Part shown: positions 32,397 to 39,791 of the stretch, piece by piece
Layout: each line of letters opens with the position of its first letter
How positions within the stretch are numbered: the first letter of the stretch is position 1
Source: Rhizobiaceae bacterium
GTDB taxonomy: Bacteria > Pseudomonadota > Alphaproteobacteria > Rhizobiales > Rhizobiaceae
Assembly: GCA_028279875.1 (NCBI GenBank)
Contig: JANQMU010000123.1
Location: 1 to 39,791 of the forward strand
Direction of reading: 5' to 3'
Length of the DNA: 39,791 nucleotides
Notes under the pieces: generated by a model
What the model was told of the DNA's origin: nothing
What the model saw: only the letters and a program-made list of their open reading frames with translations
The model's database searches: none
Position numbers and translations under genes: made by a program

Positions 32397-32974
32397 TCAT
32401 CTGCAAGACGGACCGGCTGCGCATCCGCAACTGGCGTAACGAAGATATCGACCTGATGCATGTCATCAATTCCGACGACGAAGTGATGGCGTTTTTCCCG
32501 AACCGCCGCGACCGGCAGCAAAGTCTCGAAATGCTGCAGCGGGCGCGGGACATCATCGCGCGGACGGGTTACGGTTTTTTTGCCCTGGAGCTGAAACGCA
32601 CCGGAGAACCGATCGGCTTCGCCGGCCTGTCCGTCCCTGAACTCCAGCCGGTATTGCCGGAGGACACCGTCGAGATCGGCTGGCGACTGGCGAGACCCCA
32701 TTGGGGACAGGGCTATGCCAGCGAAGCGGCGCGCGAATTGCTGCGGCTGGGGTTCGACGAACGCGGTCTTGAGGAGATCGTTTCCTTCGCGGTCTTCAAC
32801 AATCACCGCTCACTTGCGGTGATGCGGCGGATCGGCATGACCCACGATCCGACGCGCGATTTCGACCATCCGCGGGTTCCCGACACCCATCCCGAACTGC
32901 GGCGTCACGTCCTTTACGCAATAAGCGGAGAGACCTGGCGCCAAACAGCCCAGTCCAGATCGCAGTCCGGATAG
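32393..32974 (+). CDS. GNAT acetyltransferase, RimJ/RimL type
   Basis: A 193-aa N-acetyltransferase-fold protein. The N-terminal TDRLRIRNWRNEDID is characteristic of the RimJ/RimL branch. The acetyl-CoA binding motif A appears as WGQGYASEAARELLRLGF (R/Q-x-x-G-x-A pattern), and FNNHRSLAVMRRIGM carries motif B. The substrate is unknown: candidates are ribosomal protein N-termini or small amines. It is coupled to serB through an ATGA overlap, and probably shares its promoter. Confidence 0.88.
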   Translation: MIICKTDRLRIRNWRNEDIDLMHVINSDDEVMAFFPNRRDRQQSLEMLQRARDIIARTGYGFFALELKRTGEPIGFAGLSVPELQPVLPEDTVEIGWRLARPHWGQGYASEAARELLRLGFDERGLEEIVSFAVFNNHRSLAVMRRIGMTHDPTRDFDHPRVPDTHPELRRHVLYAISGETWRQTAQSRSQSG

Positions 32975-32982
32975 AAGCGCCG

Positions 32983-34458
32983 TCAGCGCATGGGCACGGT
33001 GACGAAACGCAACTCACCGGTCTTGTCGGCGATCATGAACAACGCGTTGCGTCGTCCGTCCGCCTTGAGCTCGGCGATCCGTTCCTCAACATCCTTCGGC
33101 GTATCGACCACTTCCTGCGCCACTTCGACGATGACATCGCCGGCGGATATGCGCTTTTCGGCGGCGGCCGATTCCTCGTCGACCTTGACGATCACGACGC
33201 CCTCGACATCCTCGTTGATCTCGTATTGCTCACGCAGCATGGCGTCCAGTTCCGCCAGTTCGAGGCCCAACACCGCCGTCGTCTGCGGCTCGCTCGGACT
33301 CCCCTGATCGCGGGCGATCAGCTGTTCGCCGTCCTCAAGCCGGCCCAGCGTCACGGCAACGGTCTGTTCCTCGCCCTTGCGAATGATGACGACATCCACC
33401 TCCTTGCCGACCGGGCTCTCGGCAACGATTCGCGGCAGGTCGCGCATATCATCGACCTCCTGCCCGTCGAATGTGATAATGACGTCGCCCGGCAGCACCT
33501 CGCCATTATCGACCGGTCCGCCCTTGATGATCCCGGCGACCAGCGCGCCCTTGGCTTCCTTCATGCCGAGGCTTTCGGCAATGTCATCGGTCACCGGCTG
33601 GATGCGCACGCCCAGCCAGCCGCGCCGCGTTTCGCCGAATTCGATCAATTGCGCAATCACGGTCTTGACCAGATCCGAAGGAACGGCGAAGCCGATCCCG
33701 ATCGATCCGCCGGTCGGCGAAATGATCGCCGTATTGACGCCGATGACCTCGCCGTCCTCATTGAACAGCGGTCCACCGGAATTGCCGCGATTGATCGCCG
33801 CATCCGTCTGGATGAAATTGTCATAGGGTCCGGAATTGATGTCCCGGCCCCGGGCCGAGACGATGCCGGTGGTGACGGTACCTCCAAGGCCGAAGGGATT
33901 GCCGATCGCCATCACCCAGTCGCCAATGCGCAATGTGTTCGAATCGCCCAGTTCAACCGCCTTCAAGGGGCTTTCCGGCTCGACCCGAAGCACCGCGATA
34001 TCGGTCTTGGGATCGGCACCGATAACCTCGGCGACCAGGGTGGTGCCGTCGGCGAAATTGACCTCGATATCATCGGCTTCGGCGATCACGTGATTGTTGG
34101 TGACGATGACGCCCTCGGCGTCGATGACGAAGCCCGAGCCCAGCGAATTGACGCGGCGCGACCGTGGCTGCTGCTGCGGACCATTGTCGCGATTGCCGAA
34201 AAACTCGTCGAAGAAATCCTGAAACGGCGATCCTTCCGGAACGCGCGGCCGCGGGGTGCGGTTGTTGCTGCTGACCCTCTGCGACGTGGAGATGTTGACC
34301 ACCGAGCCCAGAAGCTGTTGGGCAAGATCCGCAATGGATTCCGGGCCATGCGCCTCAGCCGGGCGAATCGTGGTCGGCGCGCCGGACACGACGGCCAGCC
34401 CGAGGGCGGAAACAATGGCGAAGGTGCGAAACGGTTTCAGGATTGTCTTCAATGCCAT
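32983..34458 (-). CDS. degP: Periplasmic serine protease, DegP/Do (HtrA) family
   Basis: A 491-aa protease-chaperone of envelope quality control. The signal peptide covers about 1-36 (PAEA|HGPES). The trypsin-like domain has the triad His in VIVTNNHVI, Asp in KTDIAVLRVE and Ser in RGNSGGPLF, all intact. Two PDZ domains follow, the first around GWLGVRIQPVTDDIAESLGM and the second in the last 90 residues. The linker SNNRTPRPRVPEG...NGPQQQPRSRR is the usual Q-linker. Start ATG 34458 follows a GGGAGAAGAG stretch; upstream ATGs give no signal peptide. HflC, HflK and DUF2065 follow upstream on the same strand. Confidence 0.93.
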   Translation of the reverse strand: MALKTILKPFRTFAIVSALGLAVVSGAPTTIRPAEAHGPESIADLAQQLLGSVVNISTSQRVSSNNRTPRPRVPEGSPFQDFFDEFFGNRDNGPQQQPRSRRVNSLGSGFVIDAEGVIVTNNHVIAEADDIEVNFADGTTLVAEVIGADPKTDIAVLRVEPESPLKAVELGDSNTLRIGDWVMAIGNPFGLGGTVTTGIVSARGRDINSGPYDNFIQTDAAINRGNSGGPLFNEDGEVIGVNTAIISPTGGSIGIGFAVPSDLVKTVIAQLIEFGETRRGWLGVRIQPVTDDIAESLGMKEAKGALVAGIIKGGPVDNGEVLPGDVIITFDGQEVDDMRDLPRIVAESPVGKEVDVVIIRKGEEQTVAVTLGRLEDGEQLIARDQGSPSEPQTTAVLGLELAELDAMLREQYEINEDVEGVVIVKVDEESAAAEKRISAGDVIVEVAQEVVDTPKDVEERIAELKADGRRNALFMIADKTGELRFVTVPMR

Positions 34459-34592
34459 GGCTGGCTCTTCTCCCGCAGGTAATGAATTGTGGCACGACGG
34501 CGCCATCGAGGCGCTATAGTGCCCATAGATATGACCAAATTCCGGCACGTCCACCCACCCTTTGCCGGTCTGTCTTCAAGATCGAGTGAATG

Positions 34593-34778
34593 TCATCCTC
34601 TGACAATCCAGACGACGAACACGCCGAAGCCAACCGCCGCTAGTCCGAACAGCCGCATCTGCTGATCGGAAATCTGCGGCAGCGCCTCGGCCATGCGCCG
34701 CACAAAGGAAGGGGCCAGTGCGTAGACCAGCCCCTCGATCACCAGAAACAGCCCGAGGGCGACGACGAGGTCAACCAT
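34593..34778 (-). CDS. DUF2065 small membrane protein
   Basis: A 61-aa protein with two transmembrane helices (about 4-24 and 41-60) joined by a basic/polar loop (RRMAEALPQISDQQMRLF). The start FLVIEGLVYALAP and the GLAAVGFGVFVVWIVRG end match the DUF2065 family, which is conserved next to hflC in many proteobacteria. It lies 23 bp behind hflC, so probably belongs to the hflKC operon; no function is established. Confidence 0.85.
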   Translation of the reverse strand: MVDLVVALGLFLVIEGLVYALAPSFVRRMAEALPQISDQQMRLFGLAAVGFGVFVVWIVRG

Positions 34779-34801
34779 TGCGGACCAGGCAGTCTATCGG
34801 A

Positions 34802-35710
34802 TCACTGCGGCGCGCTCGACTGGCCCGGAACCGAACCGGCGGCATCCTGGAAGAACCGGAAAAACTCGGTATCCGGTGATATCAGCATGGTCGTGTCCGA
34901 ACCGGTCAGACCCTTCCGATACGCTTCCATGGACCGGTAGAAGTCGAAGAAGCCTTCATCCTTGGAGAATGCCTCGGCAAAAATCCGGTTTCGCTCTGCA
35001 TCGCCCTCGCCCCGGGTGATCTCCGAGTCCCGGCGCGCCACGGATTCCAGCTCCACCACCTGCCGGTCGGCAATGGCCCGAATACGCTGGCCGGCTTCCC
35101 GACCGCGAGCGCGAATGAGTTCGGCCTCCGCAAGACGCTCGGCCTTCATCCGGTTGTAGGTCTGCTCCGAGACCTCCTTTGTCAGATCGGTGCGGCGAAT
35201 GCGCACATCCTCGATGGTCAATCCCAGGGACTCGGCATCCGGGCGCAACTGATCACGCACTTCGGTCATCATCGCGGAGCGCGCGTCGGAAAGCGCCGCC
35301 TCGAAGCCGCGCAGGCCGTAGACCCGGCGCAGCGCCGAATCGAGACGGGTGCGCAACCGCGACTCCGCCGCGGTAACATCCCCGGAGACGGTTTCCCTGA
35401 ACCGTTCCGCATCGGTGATCTTGTAGACCACGAACGCGTCCACCTCATAGAATTTACCGCCGGACACCTGCACCCGGATATCATCGAGATCGAAGCGGAT
35501 GGCCCGTTTCTGGATCATCTGGATATTGTCGGCCTCGATGAAGCTGAAGGGCAGCTTGAAATAGAGACCGGGCTCGGTCTTGACTGAGCGGATCTCACCG
35601 AACCGCAGGACGATGGCCTGCTCGCCGGCGTGCACCACGAAAAACGATGAATAGGCAAGCCCGATCAGGATGACCAGGGCGACAATGATGGCGGGAAGGC
35701 GATTACCCAT
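34802..35710 (-). CDS. hflC: HflC, FtsH modulator
   Basis: A 302-aa SPFH/prohibitin-type membrane protein. A single N-terminal transmembrane anchor (about 7-26) precedes the SPFH domain (AGEQAIVLRFGEIRSVKTEPGLYFK split at 30-54) and a long coiled coil (about 190-260). With HflK it forms the HflKC cage around FtsH and modulates membrane-protein degradation. Start and the hflK stop share one base (TGATG), so translation is coupled. Confidence 0.95.
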   Translation of the reverse strand: MGNRLPAIIVALVILIGLAYSSFFVVHAGEQAIVLRFGEIRSVKTEPGLYFKLPFSFIEADNIQMIQKRAIRFDLDDIRVQVSGGKFYEVDAFVVYKITDAERFRETVSGDVTAAESRLRTRLDSALRRVYGLRGFEAALSDARSAMMTEVRDQLRPDAESLGLTIEDVRIRRTDLTKEVSEQTYNRMKAERLAEAELIRARGREAGQRIRAIADRQVVELESVARRDSEITRGEGDAERNRIFAEAFSKDEGFFDFYRSMEAYRKGLTGSDTTMLISPDTEFFRFFQDAAGSVPGQSSAPQ

Positions 35711-36798
35711 CAGTTCGATCCTCCACTTGAGCTGCTTCTGTTCAGTTCATTGAGCGGCAGATAGGGAACGACGCCCTGACCCTGTCCCTGGTTCTGCTCG
35801 ACGATGAATTTGTTCGATGACCGGTAGACCTCCTCGAGGGTTTCCAGGAAGAGCCGCTTGCGCGTGACCTCCGGCGCCTTGGAATACTCGTCATAAATCG
35901 ACAGGAAGCGCTGCGCCTCACCTTCCGCCTCGTTGACGACCCGGTCCTTGTAGGCGGACGCCTCTTCGCGGATCCGCGCCGCTTCACCGCGGGCCTGGCC
36001 GAGCTGCTGGTTCGAATACTGATTGGCTTCCTCGACAAACTGGTCTTCGTTCTGTTCGGCGCGCTGCACCTCATCGAACGCGTCAGCAACTTCCCTTGGC
36101 GGTGCGGCATCCTCGATGGAAACCGTGTTGACCGCAATGCCGGAGCCATAGGTATCCATGGTCGTCTGGATGATGGTTTTCACACTATCGGCAATCGCCT
36201 GACGATTGTCGCGGAAGATGTCCTGGGCCGGCCGGCGGCCGACGACTTCACGCATCGCGCTCTCCGCAACCTGCCTCAGCGTGTCTTCCGGCTGTTCCAG
36301 GTTGAACAGATAGTTCTGCGGATTGGTGATCGCATAGAGCACGGAAAACTGCACATCGACGATGTTCTGGTCGCCCGAGAGCATCAGGCCCTGGGTCGCG
36401 CCGGTCCGCGAATTGCCGCCGATATTGATCTGCCGCTCCACGATGCTGACCATTTCGACTCTTTCGATCGGCCACCAAAGGAAGTGCAGACCCGGCTGCG
36501 AGATCTCGCTTTTCGGCTTGCCGAAAAGCAGGACGACGCCGCGCTGATCAGGCTGCACGGTATAAACCGCTTGAAAAATCCACAGCAATATCAGGCCGAG
36601 AATGATGACCCCGATGAAAATCGGGCTGCCGCCACCGCCGCCTGGCAGGGCGTTTTTAAGCTGATCCTGGCTTTTGCGGATAATCTCCTCAAGGTCCGGC
36701 GGTGACCCGCCGCCTCCCGGACGGCGCGGTCCGCGCGGCCCCTGGCCCCACGGCCCCTGGTTATTTCCGCCGCTGCCGTTCTGATTGCTCCAGGGCAT
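35710..36798 (-). CDS. hflK: HflK, FtsH modulator
   Basis: A 362-aa partner of HflC. The N-terminus is unstructured and rich in Gly, Asn, Pro (NQNGSGGNNQGPWG), followed by a transmembrane helix (about 60-82), the SPFH domain with TVQPDQRGVVLLFGK and a coiled coil rich in Glu/Ala. The C-terminal tail is Ser/Gly-rich. It is the first gene of hflK-hflC-DUF2065, probably transcribed from the 205-bp gap upstream. Confidence 0.95.
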   Translation of the reverse strand: MPWSNQNGSGGNNQGPWGQGPRGPRRPGGGGSPPDLEEIIRKSQDQLKNALPGGGGGSPIFIGVIILGLILLWIFQAVYTVQPDQRGVVLLFGKPKSEISQPGLHFLWWPIERVEMVSIVERQINIGGNSRTGATQGLMLSGDQNIVDVQFSVLYAITNPQNYLFNLEQPEDTLRQVAESAMREVVGRRPAQDIFRDNRQAIADSVKTIIQTTMDTYGSGIAVNTVSIEDAAPPREVADAFDEVQRAEQNEDQFVEEANQYSNQQLGQARGEAARIREEASAYKDRVVNEAEGEAQRFLSIYDEYSKAPEVTRKRLFLETLEEVYRSSNKFIVEQNQGQGQGVVPYLPLNELNRSSSSGGSN

Positions 36799-37003
36799 GT
36801 ATTCCTCACTCGTTGGCCGATGCCTGCGTTAACGAAGGGAATCGTCCGCGGATCGCATCGGTCTTTGACTTTTGCCTGCTACGGCGCATTGACGGGGCAC
36901 GATCAGGTGGAGTCGGGCCTTCGTTGCGCACCATCGGGCGTAGTGCGGTTATAGGTACAGTATTCACGGCTTTCAACGCGATGTTGCCATTAAGCCGCTT
37001 ATT

Positions 37004-37531
37004 TCAACGCGATTTTCTGCGATAAATCGCATAACGGGTCGCAACGCTGTCCTTTTCGCCGGCCGGGATCGATTCTTCGTGCTCCTTGTCCCAAAGGGCG
37101 GGATCGATGGCCGGAAAGCGCGTGTCGCCATCCGGCGCTGCCTCCACATGGGTCAGGAGGATGCGATCGGCGATTTCAAAGGTCTGCCGGTAGACCTCGC
37201 CGCCGCCGATGATGCAGACCGCATCAACTCCGTCCTTTGCCGCCTGTTGCCGGGCGATCGTCAGGGCCGTTTCGACCGAATCGGCCACTGTGACATCGGT
37301 TGCCGCGAAGGACGTATCACGCGTCACCACGATGTTGGTCCGACCGGCAAGCGCCTTGCCGATCGACTGAAACGTCTTGCGGCCCATGATGACCGGCCGT
37401 CCCATCGTATTCGCCTTGAACCGCTTGAGGTCGGTGGACAGGCGCCAGGGCATATCGCCGTCGCGGCCGATCACGCCGTTGTCGGCGACGGCGACGACAA
37501 GGATGATCTCCACCGCCGGCTCCCGATTCAT
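37004..37531 (-). CDS. folA: Dihydrofolate reductase FolA
   Basis: A 175-aa NADPH-dependent enzyme regenerating tetrahydrofolate. It has VAVADNGVIGRDGDMPW with the catalytic acid in the DMPW context, RPVIMGRKTFQSIG for NADPH and substrate, and VCIIGGGEVYRQTFE. Length is normal. Its start overlaps the thyA stop by 4 bp, so it is co-translated with thymidylate synthase, whose by-product dihydrofolate it recycles. Confidence 0.95.
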   Translation of the reverse strand: MNREPAVEIILVVAVADNGVIGRDGDMPWRLSTDLKRFKANTMGRPVIMGRKTFQSIGKALAGRTNIVVTRDTSFAATDVTVADSVETALTIARQQAAKDGVDAVCIIGGGEVYRQTFEIADRILLTHVEAAPDGDTRFPAIDPALWDKEHEESIPAGEKDSVATRYAIYRRKSR

Positions 37532-38322
37532 ACCGATACCTGTGCCGCGATATGCGGATCGGGATCGTAGTTCTCCAATTGAAAATCTTCATATCGGAAG
37601 CTGAACAGGTCATCGACGTCATTGTTGATCCGCATCGTCGGAAGTGCTTTGGGCCGGCGCTCCAATTGCAGACGGGCCTGGTCGAAATGATTGGAATAGA
37701 GATGCGCATCGCCGAAGGTCAGGATGAATTCACCGGCCTCAAGACCGCTGACCTGGGCCATCATCAGGGTCAGGAGCGAATAGGATGCGATGTTGAACGG
37801 CACGCCGAGAAAAATGTCGGCGGAACGCTGATAGAGTTGGCACGAAAGCCTGCCCTCGGCCACATAGAACTGGAACAGGCAGTGGCAGGGCGGCAGCGCC
37901 ATCTCGTCCACCAGGGCCGGGTTCCAGGCCGAGACGATCAGCCGCCGCGACGTCGGATTGTTGCGGATCGTGTCCAGCACGCCGGAGATCTGGTCGATGG
38001 CGCGTCCGTCCGGCGCCGGCCAGGATCGCCACTGATAGCCATAAACCGGTCCGAGATCGCCGTTTTCATCGGCCCATTCGTCCCAGATCGAGACCCCGTT
38101 CTCCTTCAGCCATGCAATATTCGTGTCGCCCCGCAGGAACCACAGGAGCTCGATGATGATCGAGCGCAGATGCAGTTTTTTGGTGGTCAGGACCGGAAAA
38201 CCACCGGCCAGATCGAAGCGCATCTGGTAACCGAAGATCGAGCGCGTACCGGTTCCCGTCCGGTCATCCCGGTCGACGCCGGTTTCGAGCACGTGTCTGA
38301 GAAGATCGTGATATTGCTGCAT
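37528..38322 (-). CDS. thyA: Thymidylate synthase ThyA
   Basis: A 264-aa enzyme that methylates dUMP using methylenetetrahydrofolate. The catalytic cysteine is in LPPCHCLFQFYV; RDDRTGTGTRSIFG at the N-terminus, the phosphate-binding arginine block TSRRLIVSAWNP and the QRSADIFLGVPFNIASY block are canonical. It is the first gene of thyA-folA. Two 30-bp tandem repeats lie 30-90 bp upstream of its start. Confidence 0.97.
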   Translation of the reverse strand: MQQYHDLLRHVLETGVDRDDRTGTGTRSIFGYQMRFDLAGGFPVLTTKKLHLRSIIIELLWFLRGDTNIAWLKENGVSIWDEWADENGDLGPVYGYQWRSWPAPDGRAIDQISGVLDTIRNNPTSRRLIVSAWNPALVDEMALPPCHCLFQFYVAEGRLSCQLYQRSADIFLGVPFNIASYSLLTLMMAQVSGLEAGEFILTFGDAHLYSNHFDQARLQLERRPKALPTMRINNDVDDLFSFRYEDFQLENYDPDPHIAAQVSV

Positions 38323-38354
38323 CGCCGTTCCAGGATCGATTCGTCCGCCACATC

Positions 38355-38414
38355 ATATAACAGTCGGACCGATTTTCGAGCCGGATATAACAGTCGGACC
38401 GATTTTCGAGCCGG
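38355..38414. repeat. Two perfect 30-bp tandem repeats upstream of thyA
   Basis: Bases 38355-38384 and 38385-38414 are identical. The shared part includes ATAACAGTCGGACC and TTTTCGAGCCGG. Read toward thyA, each unit contains CCGACTGTTATAT. A reverse copy of the 11-bp box CCGACTGTTAT occurs at 38504-38514 facing ssrA. A hairpin GCCGGCT/AGCCGGC (38410-38429) starts at the repeat end. Confidence 0.85.
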
Positions 38415-38569
38415 CTTCGCGCAGCCGGCCATCCGGGCGATCCGGCACCTGACGGGACACTACGAAAGCCGCTGATTCGGCGGCGGCCGGCAGCGCGAAT
38501 TTACCGACTGTTATGCTCGCCGCGACACGGGGCCTTTTCATCGCCACCGCAAGGTCTTATATCTGGTGT

Positions 38570-38906
38570 GCTGCTTCGGCAGCTATGGCAATAAACGGAA
38601 GATGTAATAAACCATTCGGACCCGGGGGCGGTACCCGGCGCCTCCACCATAACCGGCCGCGGCAGGGCTGCCACAGCGAGGATCAGGCCGGTTTTGATGG
38701 GGGCGAAACAGGATCGACGAGGGTGTAAAGATCAACTTTTTGCCCGGCATGGTTCCGCCGTTATCGGGCCGCTACAATAGTTGCTAATGACAACAACTAT
38801 GCGGAAGCACGTCTCGCTGCCTAGTGCAGTGTGACAGCTTCAATTAAACTCCTGACCGGTCGCACGGTCAGGCGGGGTTCGGAGGCACCTGGCAACAGAA
38901 GCCTCC
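38570..38906 (+). ncRNA. ssrA: Permuted tmRNA (ssrA), alphaproteobacterial two-piece type
   Basis: The acceptor piece comes first: its 3' end CGCCTCC-ACCA is at 38639-38649, preceded by a T arm CCGGG/CCCGG with a 7-nt loop. After an intervening stretch of about 49 nt (38650-38698) the coding piece begins with GGGGGCG (38699-38705), which pairs with CGCCTCC to close the acceptor stem. The tag frame is at 38783-38824. A GGAGGC/GCCTCC stem (38881-38906) ends the recognisable part. The permuted order is the known alphaproteobacterial arrangement, processed to two RNAs. It rescues stalled ribosomes. Exact outer ends are estimated. Confidence 0.9.
38783..38824 (+). other. tmRNA proteolysis tag reading frame
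   Basis: Fourteen codons within ssrA encode ANDNNYAEARLAA followed by TAG. The end LAA is the usual ClpX/degradation signal, and AND at the start is typical of alphaproteobacteria. Confidence 0.9.
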
Positions 38907-38967
38907 ACTAGGCTGTGGTGAATGGCAGTGGGTTGCATAGGCGAAAAGACAAAGGCGGGACTTGGCA

Positions 38968-39537
38968 GTGCAGGACCACATTCGATACGACATCCTGGCG
39001 CAGGACGCACTGCGCGGCGTGATCCGCAAAGTGCTGACCGAGGTCGCCGCCACCGGAAGCCTGCCCGGCGAGCATCACTTCTTCATTACCTTCCTGACCA
39101 ATGCGCCCGGCGTGCGGATTTCGGCCTATCTGAAGGAAAAATACGCCGAGCAGATGACCATCGTCATCCAGCACCAGTTCTGGGACCTGAAAGTCACCGA
39201 CAGCTTTTTCGAGATCGGCCTGTCCTTTTCCGACAAGCCGGAGAAACTTCACATACCCTTTGCGGCGATCCGCGGCTTTTACGACCCTTCGGTGAATTTC
39301 GAACTCGAATTCGACACGATGATCGCCGACAATGAGGACGTGCCGGCCGGCGAGGTCACGCCCTATGTGAAGTCCGACGAGACATCCGAAGCCGTCGACG
39401 AACCGGCCGAGCCGGCACCCGCGGAGGCCGCCGCCGCGGCAGAGACCGCTGATACGGCCGAAACCGCAGCCGTCGAAGCGGACGATGCAGCCGGCGCCGA
39501 TGTGGTCTCACTGGACGCCTTCCGGAAGAAAAACTGA
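38968..39537 (+). CDS. sspB: SspB-family ClpXP adaptor
   Basis: A 189-aa adaptor that delivers tmRNA-tagged proteins to ClpXP. The N-terminal part (HIRYDILAQDALRGVIRKVL, HHFFITFLTNAPGV, IVIQHQFWDLKV, HIPFAAIRGFYDPSV) matches the alphaproteobacterial SspB core of about 110 residues. A long Ala/Glu-rich flexible tail follows and ends VVSLDAFRKKN, a short conserved tail that is probably the ClpX-docking peptide. GTG at 38968 is preceded by AAGGCGGG at a good distance; TTG at 38962 is too close. It lies about 60 bp after ssrA. Confidence 0.88.
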   Translation: MQDHIRYDILAQDALRGVIRKVLTEVAATGSLPGEHHFFITFLTNAPGVRISAYLKEKYAEQMTIVIQHQFWDLKVTDSFFEIGLSFSDKPEKLHIPFAAIRGFYDPSVNFELEFDTMIADNEDVPAGEVTPYVKSDETSEAVDEPAEPAPAEAAAAAETADTAETAAVEADDAAGADVVSLDAFRKKN

Positions 39538-39791
39538 ATGAACGCCGACATCGTCAATCTGCGGCAGGCCAGAAAACGCCGCCAGCGCGACGAGAAAGCC
39601 AAAAGAGCCGAAGAGAACCGCCTGGCCTTCGGGCGGACGAAATCCGAAAAGACCCTGACCCGGACCATTAGAGCATCGGGCGACAATATTGCACCCTTTG
39701 ATGATCCAAATCAGTTCGCTCGGTTAGGCGAACGGCGCCGCGCGATGTGGGGCATCGGGCAAGCCGTTCAACGACGCCGACGGGCTGATTT
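39538..39791 (+). CDS. DUF4169-like protein, frame open at window end
   Basis: ATG follows the sspB stop directly (TGAATG). The first 45 residues (NADIVNLRQARKRRQRDEK, then AEENRLAFGRTKSEKTL) match the short, very basic DUF4169 family, which normally ends at about 60 residues. Here the frame stays open to the window end: after about residue 44 the sequence no longer resembles the family and the DNA (from about 39669, TTAGAGCATCGGGCG) looks like an intergenic repeat or unrelated DNA. The 3' part may therefore be chimeric, inserted or simply read-through. Confidence 0.55.
   Translation, partial: MNADIVNLRQARKRRQRDEKAKRAEENRLAFGRTKSEKTLTRTIRASGDNIAPFDDPNQFARLGERRRAMWGIGQAVQRRRRAD

Noticed and set aside
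33226..34482. 418-codon plus-strand frame opposite degP
   Set aside because: Antisense shadow of a complete HtrA protease gene.
38355..38414. CRISPR array
   Set aside because: Two directly adjacent 30-bp copies without spacers and no cas genes; it is a simple tandem duplication.
38513..38728. Short plus-strand frame over the ssrA region
   Set aside because: It overlaps the acceptor piece and intervening segment of the tmRNA gene and has no ribosome site.

Overview
The window reads as a GC-rich chromosomal segment of an alphaproteobacterium, most likely in the Hyphomicrobiales (Rhizobiales). The support is a circularly permuted two-piece-type tmRNA gene with the tag ANDNNYAEARLAA, a BA14K-family protein, a rhizobial-style SspB adaptor followed by a DUF4169-like gene, and an ilv attenuator leader. 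Most genes are ordinary housekeeping genes; the accessory content is concentrated at about 1.3-6 kb and 15-24 kb.

Left part (1-6 kb). A perfect 58-bp inverted repeat at the very edge folds back over the 3' end of an alpha/beta-hydrolase gene and may be an assembly artefact. Next come an unrecognised exported protein, a scrap of an adenylate-forming ligase, a small exported barrel-type protein and an NTF2/SnoaL-like protein. A 1.3-kb low-GC insertion then lies between an intact tRNA-Lys(CTT) and a 47-bp duplicate of its 3' end. It carries only one XRE-type regulator and, 3 bp behind it, a tRNA-like gene with a 37-nt insertion in the anticodon arm; no integrase is present. This is the strangest object in the window.

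Middle (6-24.4 kb). PhzF-like, endonuclease/exonuclease/phosphatase and BA14K genes are followed by a DHA2-type exporter, ilvC, a TetR regulator with a palindromic operator candidate, pdxJ, a SpoIIAA-like protein and a RecD-like helicase. An accessory cluster comes next: two type-I sulfatases flank a complete tripartite tricarboxylate transporter (tctC-tctB-tctA) and a FadR-type GntR regulator, with repeated TTGGTC/GACCAA motifs between the divergent arms. This looks like an uptake and desulfation unit for an unknown sulfate ester. An operon for cobalt-type nitrile hydratase (nthA, nthB, accessory protein) and an acyl-CoA thioesterase-like gene follows.

Right part (24.4-39.8 kb). The operon ilvI - DMT transporter - ilvH - lysE-type exporter is preceded by a leader peptide and attenuator. 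A HerA-like ATPase, miaA and serB (interlocking divergent starts), a GNAT acetyltransferase, a DegP/Do protease, a DUF2065 protein, hflK-hflC and thyA-folA come next. After a 2 x 30-bp tandem repeat lie ssrA and sspB side by side, then a DUF4169-like reading frame that is still open at the window end. The housekeeping half links translation quality control (tmRNA, SspB), membrane proteolysis (HflKC, DegP), folate/thymidylate synthesis and branched-chain amino acid synthesis.
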